NCBI RefSeq assembly: GCF_030817835.1
Contig: NZ_JAUSZR010000001.1
Span: 3,906,001 to 3,970,000 of the forward strand
DNA from: Pseudarthrobacter sp. W1I19
GTDB taxonomy: Bacteria > Actinomycetota > Actinomycetes > Actinomycetales > Micrococcaceae
Direction: 5' to 3'
DNA: 64,000 nt
Shown in pieces: positions 16,459 to 25,088 of the stretch (positions are counted from its first letter, which is position 1; every line of letters starts with the position of its first letter). The position numbers and the translations under genes are program-made. The notes under the pieces are model-generated. The model saw only the letters and a program-made list of their open reading frames with translations. It was not told the origin of the DNA and did no database searches.

Positions 16459-19245
16459 CTACCCCCGGGGCTGCGCAGGCACCACGGTTCCCGCACCGCC
16501 GTCGACCGTTATGTGCTGGCCGGTGGCGAGCCGGACTGTGGCCTCCGGGACTCCCACCACGGCAGGGATACCGTACTCGCGGGCCACTACTGCACCGTGG
16601 GAGTTGGGGCCGCCCATCTCCATCACCAGGCCGCCGGCGGTGAGGAACAGCGGGGTCCAGCCGGGATCGGTGGACGGCGCCACCAGGATCTCTCCTGGTT
16701 CCAGATGGGCCCCCACGGGGTCCAGGATGACCCGGGCGGCAGCTGTGACAGACCCGGCTGAAGCGGGGCTGCCGGTCAGGGCGCCGTCCGCCGCAGCAGC
16801 ACGGCCGGCATACAGCACCTCCGGCTCGGTCCCGTCTGAGAGCAGGACCCGGGGAATGTGCCGCCTGCCTAGTTCGCTCGAATAGGCAACGCGCCGCTCC
16901 ACGACGAGTTCGCGTACGTTGCGCTGCCGGCCGGCCGGGGTCGCGCTGGTGTGGCCCAGCGCCTGCCGAAGCTCATCAAAGTCGAGGAAGAAGACGTCAT
17001 CCGCGCTCGCGAGCCGGCCGTCTGCAGCCAGCGCGGCTCCCACGAGCGCCAGCTGCTTCCGTACTTCAGCAAGGCCCAGGACCAGCTGGTACTTGGGCGA
17101 TTCCCGCAAACCAGCGAACAACCTGGCACGCCGCAGGGCCGCGCCAACAAGCACGGACCGCACCCTGCCGCGCGCCCGGGCTTCGGCAACGAGCCGGTCC
17201 ACTGCAGCCTCCGCCTCAGCCTCGGCCCGGCTGAACTGCGCGTCCGGGGCCATGGCCGGATTGTCCAGGCGGAGGTAGTTGGCCAGCACGCCCAGGATGT
17301 ACGTGGCATCATCGGACCACCGCGGCATCCCCACGTCGATCTCCGCCACCGCCCGGTGGCCGTAGCGTTCCAGGAACCGCGCCACGCCTGCATTCAGCAC
17401 GGGAGGCAGGTTACCGTCCCGGAAATCCGCGGCAAGCCGGGACGGCTCCCATGTCTCCAGGGCCTCCCGTGCTTCGCGCTCGACCTTCATGGCTGCAGCG
17501 AGGCGCCACAGGTCAAGGTCCATCTCGGTGGTCACATTTCGGGGCAGGCCCCGGAGCACCTTCTGCAGGTCTTCCCCGCGGCCAGGCCCGCCCAGCAGCT
17601 TGCCCGCAACCCACAGCGCGGCGAATCCCAGCGCGGGCAGCGGCAGGATGGCCGGAACGATCGCAAAAAGCCGGCTTCCAAGGAGCTGCTCGGCGTGGTC
17701 CAGCCGTTCCACGGGGCCGGCTCCTGAATCCAGCTCCAGGTCGTCGGCGAACTGCCGGCTGAACCGGTCGAGGCGGCGGAGCGCCGCCTTGGGTGTCAAC
17801 AGCCCGCGGAGCAAGGTTTCCGGGGCCCGGGCACGCACCGCAGCGGGCAGGACATGGCGCAGGAGTCCGAACGGGGTCTTCCGGGTCACCGAAAATCGGG
17901 GGTCGGAAAAAAGCTGGCGCAGCACGGTGGCGGACCGGGCCTCCATGACGTCGAACACGCGCGGCAGGATGCGGCGGCCCACGGTGCTCCGGACGGGCGT
18001 CGTGACGTCGACGTACATGCGCTGGGCGGCCTCCGCATAGGGTGGTGGACCGCGGCGCGGGTCAGGGACGTCGAACCCTGCTGCCCGCGCAACAGAGGAG
18101 CCAACGAGCCGCAGTGACGCCAGCCCCATGGGGGTGAGGGGGCGGGTCAGTCCCTGGGCGAGGCTGAAGCAAAGGTATATCCGGGCTTCCCCGTCAGCGG
18201 CGGAACGGCTTTCCGGTAAGGGATACAAGGTGGTGATGGGCCGGGACTGCGTCAGCCAGAGCGCACCGCCGGTATCGATAGCCCACTCCGTGTCCTGTGG
18301 TGCTCCGAAGTGCCGCTCCGCCTGCAGGCCCAGCGCGGCGAGTTCCAGCGCCTGCCCATCGGTCAGGCTCGAATTATCCGCCGCGCCCTGGACGTTGTGG
18401 GTTTCCGTTCCACCGCCCGCCCTGGGCCGGACGGCAACCCGCTTATCGCCAAGCTTCCGCTCAAGAACCCGGTGTGCTGCCGTGTCCACCACGAAGTGGT
18501 CAGGATTGACCGCCCCGGAAACCACGGCTTCGCCAAGCCCCGGGGCGGCATCAATAACGGCTTCCCGCCGCCTTCCCGTCAGGGGGTTGGCGGTGAACAT
18601 CACGCCGGCTGCCGCAGCGTCAACCATCCGCTGGATCACGACGGCGAGGGCTACTTCGTGGGGCGCAATGCCCAGTGCGGCACGGTAGGCCACCGCACGG
18701 TCTGTCCAGAGGGACGCCCAGCAGTTCCGCACGGCCACCAGGAGTGCGCCAGGTCCGATGACGTTCAGGTAGGTGTCCTGCTGGCCGGCGAAGCTGGCAA
18801 ACGGAAGATCCTCGGCCGTGGCGGAGGAGCGTACAGCCACCGGAGTTTCATGTCCCAGCGCGGAGTAGGCCTGCTCTACGGCTGCGGCAATGTGCGGCGG
18901 CACCTGCAGGCCAACGATCGCTTCGCGTACAGTGCCGGCGAGCGCGGCAAGTCCGGCGGCCTGGTTGGGGGTTCCCTGCAATGCCTTTTGAAGGTCACCG
19001 AGTTGGCGGAGGCCACCGTCACGGACAGTGACGGTGGCCTCTTTGTATGCCTCGGTGGTCAGGCAAAAGCCGTCCGGCACCGGCAGCCCTGCCGATATCA
19101 GTTCACCAAGATTGGCCGCCTTGCCGCCCACCAGCGGAAGCATGCTGCCGTCGAGGTGGCTGAGGCGGACCACCAGGGCATGGTCGCTCTCCCCGCCGGC
19201 CTGGCGCGGATCCTGCCCCGCCTGTGCTGGATTGTAGGCAGCCAT
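16459..19245 (-). CDS. Rifampicin-phosphotransferase-like PEP-utilising enzyme
   Basis: A 928-residue, three-domain phosphotransferase. An N-terminal PEP synthase-type ATP-grasp domain (about 20-345) has VGGKAANLGEL, AVRSSATAEDLPFASFAGQQ and WAIDTGGALWLTQSRPIT. A central variable domain follows. The swivelling phosphohistidine domain is at the very C-terminus (GGPNSHGAVVAREYGIPAV, catalytic His883). In true PEP synthase the His domain is followed by a PEP-binding barrel; here nothing follows, which is the domain order of rifampicin phosphotransferase (RPH). Rifampicin inactivation is therefore possible, but the family also has members of unknown substrate. It lies 33 bases downstream of the stress-protein gene. 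No rifamycin-associated palindrome was seen upstream. Confidence 0.82.
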   Translation of the reverse strand: MAAYNPAQAGQDPRQAGGESDHALVVRLSHLDGSMLPLVGGKAANLGELISAGLPVPDGFCLTTEAYKEATVTVRDGGLRQLGDLQKALQGTPNQAAGLAALAGTVREAIVGLQVPPHIAAAVEQAYSALGHETPVAVRSSATAEDLPFASFAGQQDTYLNVIGPGALLVAVRNCWASLWTDRAVAYRAALGIAPHEVALAVVIQRMVDAAAAGVMFTANPLTGRRREAVIDAAPGLGEAVVSGAVNPDHFVVDTAAHRVLERKLGDKRVAVRPRAGGGTETHNVQGAADNSSLTDGQALELAALGLQAERHFGAPQDTEWAIDTGGALWLTQSRPITTLYPLPESRSAADGEARIYLCFSLAQGLTRPLTPMGLASLRLVGSSVARAAGFDVPDPRRGPPPYAEAAQRMYVDVTTPVRSTVGRRILPRVFDVMEARSATVLRQLFSDPRFSVTRKTPFGLLRHVLPAAVRARAPETLLRGLLTPKAALRRLDRFSRQFADDLELDSGAGPVERLDHAEQLLGSRLFAIVPAILPLPALGFAALWVAGKLLGGPGRGEDLQKVLRGLPRNVTTEMDLDLWRLAAAMKVEREAREALETWEPSRLAADFRDGNLPPVLNAGVARFLERYGHRAVAEIDVGMPRWSDDATYILGVLANYLRLDNPAMAPDAQFSRAEAEAEAAVDRLVAEARARGRVRSVLVGAALRRARLFAGLRESPKYQLVLGLAEVRKQLALVGAALAADGRLASADDVFFLDFDELRQALGHTSATPAGRQRNVRELVVERRVAYSSELGRRHIPRVLLSDGTEPEVLYAGRAAAADGALTGSPASAGSVTAAARVILDPVGAHLEPGEILVAPSTDPGWTPLFLTAGGLVMEMGGPNSHGAVVAREYGIPAVVGVPEATVRLATGQHITVDGGAGTVVPAQPRG

Positions 19246-19278
19246 GGTGTGGCGCGTTCGAAGCGGCCGGGCCGGAGA

Positions 19279-20316
19279 TCAGGCTGCGCCGAGGATGGGC
19301 CCGAAACGTGCCCTGTCGGCCAGCCGCGGGTCCTCACGGTCCGGAACCACCATCACGGGGCCCTTCGCGTGGTGGAGGACGCCGTCCGAGGTGGACCCCA
19401 GCAGCATTCCCGTGAAGCCGCCGCGGCCGCGCGTACCCACCACCACCAACTCCACGTGCCGGCTTGCGTCCACCAGCACATCCACAGGGGAACCGTCCAG
19501 CAGTTCGCTTTCCGCGGGAAGGCTGGGGTAGTGGCTCCTCAGCCAGGCCATGCCGGCGTCCAGGGTCACCTGGATGTCGGCGAAGAGCGCCTTCCGGTCC
19601 ATGGGGGCGGGAACCCAGGCCAGTGAACCGCTGTACTGGGGAACGGCGCACACCACGCGGAGCGACGCGCCCAGCCGCTCGGCCTGGTCCGCGGCTTCAA
19701 GGACCGCAACCCGGGCCTGCTCCGAGCCGTCAACGCCGACCACCACCACGTTGTCCACGCGCCGGTGCCCGGCCTTGGCCTGTTCCGCCCTGATCCGCTT
19801 GTCCTCGGTAGTTTCGCCCAGACGATCAGAACACACCAGGGGCACCGTGACGGTGGGGCATTTTGCGTGGGCGGGCAGCGCGCTGCTGACTGAACCCAGG
19901 AGCCTGCCCACGAATCCGCCCCTGCCCCTGGTGCCAAAGACCAGGAGCTCCGCGGTCCGGGACATCTCCAGCAACACACCCGAGGCATCCCCGTTCTCCA
20001 CCGAGGCGCTCACGTCGATGTCATACCTGGAAACCTTCTCCACCGCCTGCTTGACCACGGCTTCCGCGCCCTCGCGGATCACAGAATCGTCCACAGTGGC
20101 GTATCCGCCGTCCAAGCCGGAGGCGGCAAAGATGGGCACGGAATACGCGGTCACGATATGCAGGGGGCGGCGGCGGCGCTGGGCTTCCCGGGCCGCCCAG
20201 ACCAGTGCGCACTGGCCATGTTCCGAGCCGTCCACGCCAACAACAATCCCGTCGGGAGCGGCAGGAGCACCACCGTTGTCCCGTGCCGGGTCCGGATGCA
20301 ACTCTTGTGCGCCCAT
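19279..20316 (-). CDS. Tandem-domain universal stress protein
   Basis: A 345-residue protein with two UspA domains. The first (about 24-160) starts IVVGVDGSEHGQCALVWAA and ends in LVFGTRGRGGFVGRLLGSVS. The second (about 190-325) starts VVVVGVDGSEQARVAVLEA and ends in VVVGTRGRGGFTGMLLGSTS. Both keep the G-2x-G-9x-G-S/T ATP-binding pattern, so both probably bind ATP. GAGGAGG precedes the ATG. It appears to head an operon with the RPH-like enzyme. In actinobacteria such tandem proteins are linked to dormancy and hypoxia responses. Confidence 0.92.
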   Translation of the reverse strand: MGAQELHPDPARDNGGAPAAPDGIVVGVDGSEHGQCALVWAAREAQRRRRPLHIVTAYSVPIFAASGLDGGYATVDDSVIREGAEAVVKQAVEKVSRYDIDVSASVENGDASGVLLEMSRTAELLVFGTRGRGGFVGRLLGSVSSALPAHAKCPTVTVPLVCSDRLGETTEDKRIRAEQAKAGHRRVDNVVVVGVDGSEQARVAVLEAADQAERLGASLRVVCAVPQYSGSLAWVPAPMDRKALFADIQVTLDAGMAWLRSHYPSLPAESELLDGSPVDVLVDASRHVELVVVGTRGRGGFTGMLLGSTSDGVLHHAKGPVMVVPDREDPRLADRARFGPILGAA

Positions 20317-20799
20317 GGGGCCGCCTCCTCGCGATACTGCCGTATGTTGCGGCTATTCTGCCAGAACCGGACCCTTCCCCGTGCACCCGTTCAGCAGCAG
20401 CCGCCGCGCAGGAAGGGCCTGCTTCCGGTTCTCACTATTCTCCGTCCACCGTCCCTTAGCAAGCCTGTTCAGGGCCGGATAAGGGAGGTTATCCACAGGC
20501 TTCCGGCGGCAAGGGCCGCACGCTTTCCGAGGTACCGGTCCGCCCACCGCGGCAGCCCGGCCCCGCCGTTTCGGCGGTATCACGGAAAGCGTGTTCACCC
20601 GCAGGGGAATGTTTCCGGATTGGGCTATCCAGCACCGGAATTGTTCTGTAGTCTTCAGGACATTGTTGGTCCGGGACGTCAGCTGCACATGGAAGTGAGC
20701 GCTGCCCGGCCATGCATTGCGGCCGGACTTTGGGGGTAACGGGACGCGCGCGGGCGAGGACGCCTGCACCTGCCGAATCTTCGAAGGAGGGAAACTGTA
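20317..20799. other. Intergenic region with an 11-bp inverted repeat and a hairpin
   Basis: No convincing gene in 483 bases between two divergent genes. It contains an inverted repeat CACGCTTTCCG (20519-20529) / CGGAAAGCGTG (20583-20593) that encloses a smaller hairpin CCGCCG-TTT-CGGCGG (20563-20577). A single perfect DnaA box TTATCCACA lies at 20489-20497. Promoters for the stress-protein gene (minus) and the flavoprotein gene (plus) must lie here. Confidence 0.6.
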
Positions 20800-21435
20800 G
20801 TGTCAAGCACGCCTGGGAACGCCGGGACCGAGCAGACCACCACTGTGATCATTGGCACAGGCCTCTCCGGCCTGGCCGTGGCCGCCGAACTGTGCCGCCG
20901 CGGGGTTGATTCGATCGTGGTGGACGGACTGGACCTCCTTGGTGCGGCGCAGCCGGCCAACACAGCTTCCCTCCAGCGCTGCGATGCAGCGGACCCCGTC
21001 ACCCTCCGTGAACGGAACGAAATCCTGCGCCACCTCCGCAACTATGCCGCCAGCCACGACGTGGATGTCCGGAACACCACCAGGGCTGTCCAATTGACCA
21101 TGGTGGAGGGCCTGCCCGGGGGCACAGCCGTTCCGCAGTGGGAGGTGCACACCCCCAGCGGCATCCTGGTCGCTGACCACATCGTGCTGACGCGCTGCGC
21201 CCACAGCCAGCTGCGGCGGATGATCAACGACTTCGGCATCACCGTGGGCCGCAACGTCGTCGCTGCCATGCGTGCCATCGGCATCTACATGGTGGGTGTG
21301 GGCGAACTGATCACCCCTTCACCTAAGGAGGTGCTGCGCCAGGCCAAGACGGTGGGCCACGCCATTTCCGCCAAGGTCAACCCGGACAGTGTTGGGTCCG
21401 CCTTCACCGGAAGCCTGGCGATCCTGCCCTGTTAG
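20800..21435 (+). CDS. Short FAD/NAD(P)-binding oxidoreductase-like protein
   Basis: A 211-residue protein with an N-terminal Rossmann motif VIIGTGLSGLAVAAELCRRG (GxGxxG) and an acidic end to strand two (IVVDG). A short middle follows (ERNEILRHLRNYAASHDVDV) that looks like the start of the second substrate/FAD region of Trx-reductase-like flavoproteins. The C-terminal half seen in full-length enzymes (about 300-400 residues) is missing; the last 60 residues do not resemble it. The GTG start has a strong GAAGGAGG site 9 bases upstream, so the gene seems expressed. The function is unknown; it may bind a cofactor as a sensor. Confidence 0.7.
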   Translation: MSSTPGNAGTEQTTTVIIGTGLSGLAVAAELCRRGVDSIVVDGLDLLGAAQPANTASLQRCDAADPVTLRERNEILRHLRNYAASHDVDVRNTTRAVQLTMVEGLPGGTAVPQWEVHTPSGILVADHIVLTRCAHSQLRRMINDFGITVGRNVVAAMRAIGIYMVGVGELITPSPKEVLRQAKTVGHAISAKVNPDSVGSAFTGSLAILPC

Positions 21436-21438
21436 GGC

Positions 21439-22044
21439 TCAGCGCTCGTCATCACTGCCCGCCGTGAGCCTGCGGCGGGCCAGGACGGCGAGGGTGGCAA
21501 GCAACCCCGCCGCGGCAGCGGCAAAGATTACGATGCTCCATTGGAACGGCTCACCGGAGCCCGTGGGCTCCGGCGCCGCTGTCTGTCCCGGCTGGGCGGT
21601 TCCCATGGCAGGAACTGTTGCCGCCGCCGTCGTACCGGCTGCCGGAGCAGCCCCGCCCGCAGCCGCAGCCGCAGTGAAGCTGAACGTCCCTTCGATAGGG
21701 TGCGAGTCAGCGCTGACCACCCGCCACGCGACCGTGTACTGCCCGGCCGGGGCACCGGCCTTGAGTTTCTGGCGGGCCACGTTGTCCACGATCTCCACCG
21801 CCCCGTCGGCCCAGTCCCTGCCCGAGGCGTCCTTGACGGAGAAGGATGAGCCGATCCCGAGCGGGTTGTTGCTGAAGGTTACTGACACCTGCTCCGGCAC
21901 TACGGCCACCGAGGCGCCCTGGGCGGGGCTGCTGGATTCGGCAGCGTCGTGGGCGGCGGCCGGACCGGCCAGGCCCAGGACGGCGGCGGCGCAAACGAAG
22001 GACCCGAGCACAAAGCCCAGTAACTGGCGGCGGATGGAACCCAT
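21439..22044 (-). CDS. CopC-domain copper resistance protein
   Basis: A 201-residue protein. The start at Met (22044) places a signal peptide ahead of a GPAAA|HDAAE cleavage site, so the mature chain begins with His, the N-terminal copper ligand of CopC. The domain continues with SSPAQGASVAVVPEQVSVTF, WRVVSADSHPIEG (second copper His) and TFSFTA. A Pro/Ala/Thr linker then leads to a C-terminal membrane helix (about 172-193) and a basic tail, so it is anchored outside the cell. No copD or copper pump is adjacent. It is tail to tail with the flavoprotein gene. Confidence 0.9.
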   Translation of the reverse strand: MGSIRRQLLGFVLGSFVCAAAVLGLAGPAAAHDAAESSSPAQGASVAVVPEQVSVTFSNNPLGIGSSFSVKDASGRDWADGAVEIVDNVARQKLKAGAPAGQYTVAWRVVSADSHPIEGTFSFTAAAAAGGAAPAAGTTAAATVPAMGTAQPGQTAAPEPTGSGEPFQWSIVIFAAAAAGLLATLAVLARRRLTAGSDDER

Positions 22045-22157
22045 GCTTGGACTGCTCCCTTGGTGTTGGCTTCCTAACAGACTAGGCGAAATTGGCGGGC
22101 TCTCCGCCAGAGTCACCATAGGATTCAGGTATCCCCAAAGACTTCCCCGGAGGACTA

Positions 22158-23600
22158 ATGCTTAAGCAAGGCTCTGCCCTGGACCGGTATTTTATGATCA
22201 CCGAGCGCGGTTCCAACCTCTCGCGCGAGATCCGCGGAGGCTTCGCCACGTTCTTCGCCATGAGCTACATCGTGGTGTTGAACCCCCTGATCCTCTCCGG
22301 CCCGGACTCAAGCGGCACCACCCTCGGGTTTCCCGCCGTTGCCGCTGTCACGGCTTTTGTTGCCGGCATCCTCACCATCCTCATGGGAGCCTGGGCCAAG
22401 CACCCCTTCGCGCTGGCCACCGGACTGGGCGTCAACGCCTTTGTGGCGGTCACCGTTGCCACCAACCCCGGCCTGACGTGGCCCGACATGATGGGCCTGG
22501 TGGTGATCTCCGGCGTCACCATGCTGATCCTGGTCCTCACCGGGTTCCGCACCGCCGTGTTCAAGGCAGTTCCGGAGGGCCTCAAGACGGCGATCGTGGT
22601 GGGCATCGGGCTGTTCATTGCCCTGATCGGGCTGGTCAACGCAGGCTTCGTCCGCCGCATCCCGGACGTGGCCGGCACCACCGTCCCGGTTGGCCTCGGC
22701 TTCGAAGGCAAGCTCCTTGGCTGGCCCACCGCCGTGTTCGTGTTTGGCCTGGTCCTGACCATCGCGCTGGTGGTGCGGAAGATCAAGGGCGCCATCCTGA
22801 TCGGCATCATCACCTCCACCGTCATCGCCGTGATCGTGGAGATGACGCTACACATCGGGCCCAGCGTGCAGCCCGGCAAGCCCTTCAACCCCCAGGGCTG
22901 GTCCCTGGTGGCCCCCACCTTCAGCGAATGGGCCGCCCCCGACCTGTCCCTGATCGGCAAGGCCAACCCGTTCGGTGCCTTCCAGCACCTCGGCTTTGTG
23001 GCCGCCACCCTGCTGGCCTTCGTGATCCTGCTCAGTATCTTCTTCGACGCGATGGGCACCATGGTGGGCCTGGCCAATGAGGCCGGCACGGTGGACGAGC
23101 ACGGCAACATTCCCGACGTCGACCGCGTCCTGCAGGTGGACGCCCTCGGCGCAATCGCCGGCGGCGGCGCGTCCGTGTCCTCCAACCAGATCTACGTCGA
23201 GGCCGGCGCCGGAATCGGTGAAGGCGCCCGCACGGGCATCGCCTCGGTCGTCACGGGCCTGTTGTTCCTCGTGGCCATGTTCTTCACCCCGCTCATCAAC
23301 CTGGTGCCCTTCGAAGCCGTGGCTCCGGCCCTGGTGGTGGTGGGCTTCATGATGGTGTCCCAGGTGGGCAAGATCGACTGGCAGGACTGGGGCATCGCCA
23401 TCCCGGCCTTCCTCACCTTCACGCTGATGCCGTTCACATACTCGATCGCGAACGGACTCGGCGCCGGCTTCATCGCCTACGTCCTGATCCGCACCGTCCA
23501 GGGCCGGGTCAAGGACATCCACCCCCTGATGTGGGCAGTGGCCGGTGCGTTCCTGCTGTTCTTCGCGATTGGTCCCATCGAGGCCGCCGTCGGAATGTAG
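22158..23600 (+). CDS. NCS2-family purine permease (AzgA-like)
   Basis: A 480-residue, roughly 13-helix permease. The N-terminus TERGSNLSREIRGGFATFF and AMSYIVVLNPLILS are hallmarks of the AzgA/GhxP branch (adenine, guanine, hypoxanthine:H+ symport) rather than the UraA/xanthine branch. Further family blocks are ATGLGVNAFVAVTVA, FFDAMGTMVGLANEAG and GGGASVSSNQIYVEAGAGIG, the last being the substrate-binding loop. GGAGGAC precedes the ATG. It stands alone and is convergent with the antiporter gene, with 7 bases between the stops. Confidence 0.92.
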   Translation: MLKQGSALDRYFMITERGSNLSREIRGGFATFFAMSYIVVLNPLILSGPDSSGTTLGFPAVAAVTAFVAGILTILMGAWAKHPFALATGLGVNAFVAVTVATNPGLTWPDMMGLVVISGVTMLILVLTGFRTAVFKAVPEGLKTAIVVGIGLFIALIGLVNAGFVRRIPDVAGTTVPVGLGFEGKLLGWPTAVFVFGLVLTIALVVRKIKGAILIGIITSTVIAVIVEMTLHIGPSVQPGKPFNPQGWSLVAPTFSEWAAPDLSLIGKANPFGAFQHLGFVAATLLAFVILLSIFFDAMGTMVGLANEAGTVDEHGNIPDVDRVLQVDALGAIAGGGASVSSNQIYVEAGAGIGEGARTGIASVVTGLLFLVAMFFTPLINLVPFEAVAPALVVVGFMMVSQVGKIDWQDWGIAIPAFLTFTLMPFTYSIANGLGAGFIAYVLIRTVQGRVKDIHPLMWAVAGAFLLFFAIGPIEAAVGM

Positions 23601-23607
23601 CCACCGC

Positions 23608-24912
23608 CTACACAGGGGTGTTGGGGGCCAGCCCCTCATCTCCGGACACTGCGCGGGCCTTCTTGATGCGGAGCCGGTCCAGCCGGTTCATCAGCGGTGA
23701 GGTGGTGGCGCCATGGATTACGATCGAGAGCGCCACCACCAGGCCCACAAAAGCCCACAGCCACTCCGCCTGGCCCGCAAACTGGCCCTTGCCCAGGGCA
23801 TAGGACAGGTAGTACAGCGAGCCGATTCCGCGGATTCCGAAGAACGAGAGGGCAATCCGTTCCCGCGGGCCGGTCTTGCCGCCCAGCAGCCCGAGCCAGC
23901 CTGCCAGGGGCCGCACCACCAGCAGGAACGCGAGCGCCACCAGCACCTCCGCCCAGCCGATTCCCGCCAGCAGCCCGCGGGCGATCGCGCCGCCCAGCAG
24001 GACCAGGATCACCACGGTGAGAAGCCGTTCGAGCTGCTCCACGTAGGAGTGCAGCACCCGGTGGTAGCCGTGCGTGCGCTCGGCGGCGTGGATGGTCACG
24101 GCGCAGACAAACACGGCGATAAAGCCGTAGCCCTCGACAACTTCGGTGACACCATAGGCCAGGAACGTGGCGGCGAGCGCCACAAAGCCCTCGGAGTGGT
24201 TGGATACCCGCAGGCTGTCGGCCCGCGCGGAGAAGAAGATCCTGGCCAGGACCTTGCCGGTCAGGAAGCCCAGCAGCAGCCCGATGGCGAGCCGCCACAG
24301 CACGTCCACCCCAAACCATTCGGGAAACCAGGCGGACGGCGATGACCCGGCAATGCTGATGGCGATGGCGAGGTAGACGAACGGGAAGGCCAGGCCGTCG
24401 TTAAGCCCGGCTTCGGAGGTCAGGCCGAAACGTACCTCGTCCTCCTTGTCCGTGCCACCGTCGTCGTCCGCGGGCTCCCCCACCTGCACCTCGGAGGCCA
24501 GGACGGGGTCCGTAGGCGCGAGGCTGGACGCCACCAGCAGGGCGGCGCCGAGGCCCAGCCCCAGGAACCACAACCCCAGCAGGGTCAGGCCGATGATGCA
24601 CAACGGCATGGCGATCCCCAGCAGGCGCCAGGTAGTTGACCACTGCCGCCGCCCCACGGGCCGGTCCAGCGCCAGCCCGGCGCCCATCAGCGAAATGATC
24701 ACGCAAATTTCCGAGAGGTGCAGGACAAAGTCGCCGTGCGCTACCGGGTCCGGGTCCGGAAGGGTGGGAATCAGGGCAAACGCGCCCATGCCCGCCCCGA
24801 GGAAAACCATGGGCATGGAGAAGGGCATGTCGCGCAGCAGTTTGGGGAGCACAGCGGCTGTGAACACAGCCAGTCCGGCAGCGGCAAACAGGATGTTGGG
24901 GGCTTCAAACAC
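23608..24912 (-). CDS. Cation:proton antiporter (CPA1/NhaP-like)
   Basis: A membrane antiporter of 434 residues if started at the GTG at 24912, which has GGAGAAC upstream and leads straight into the first helix (NILFAAAGLAVFTAAVL). An upstream GTG at 24990 would add 26 charged, Pro-rich residues. About 12 helices are visible. ASSLAPTDPVLASEVQ and SEAGLNDGLAFPFVYLAI carry the conserved Asp and Asn-Asp residues of the ion site. FFGIRGIGSLYYLSYAL is the CPA1 helix-XI block. The role is Na+/H+ or K+/H+ exchange. A short acidic insert (DDDGGTDKEDEV) lies between the two ion-site helices. Confidence 0.88.
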   Translation of the reverse strand: MFEAPNILFAAAGLAVFTAAVLPKLLRDMPFSMPMVFLGAGMGAFALIPTLPDPDPVAHGDFVLHLSEICVIISLMGAGLALDRPVGRRQWSTTWRLLGIAMPLCIIGLTLLGLWFLGLGLGAALLVASSLAPTDPVLASEVQVGEPADDDGGTDKEDEVRFGLTSEAGLNDGLAFPFVYLAIAISIAGSSPSAWFPEWFGVDVLWRLAIGLLLGFLTGKVLARIFFSARADSLRVSNHSEGFVALAATFLAYGVTEVVEGYGFIAVFVCAVTIHAAERTHGYHRVLHSYVEQLERLLTVVILVLLGGAIARGLLAGIGWAEVLVALAFLLVVRPLAGWLGLLGGKTGPRERIALSFFGIRGIGSLYYLSYALGKGQFAGQAEWLWAFVGLVVALSIVIHGATTSPLMNRLDRLRIKKARAVSGDEGLAPNTPV

Positions 24913-25088
24913 GGTGCTGTTCTCCGGCCTGGGTCGATTGCGCCCTCGTGGCGCGGCAAGATGGCATGGTCCCGGAAGGGATTGCTCCACCTTAGCCCCT
25001 CCGGATTCCGCCGGCAGGTTCTTGAATTCCAGACACCACGACGGCGTCGTTGCTGGTTTTCAACCCCGGGATGCAGTGAGCTTGAACC

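Noticed and set aside
16459..19245. PEP synthase (ppsA)
   Set aside because: The phosphohistidine domain is at the C-terminal end with no PEP-binding barrel after it, so the domain order is that of rifampicin phosphotransferase.
20489..20497. Perfect DnaA box TTATCCACA
   Set aside because: A single box with no cluster, AT-rich unwinding region or dnaA/dnaN neighbours is expected by chance and does not indicate an origin.
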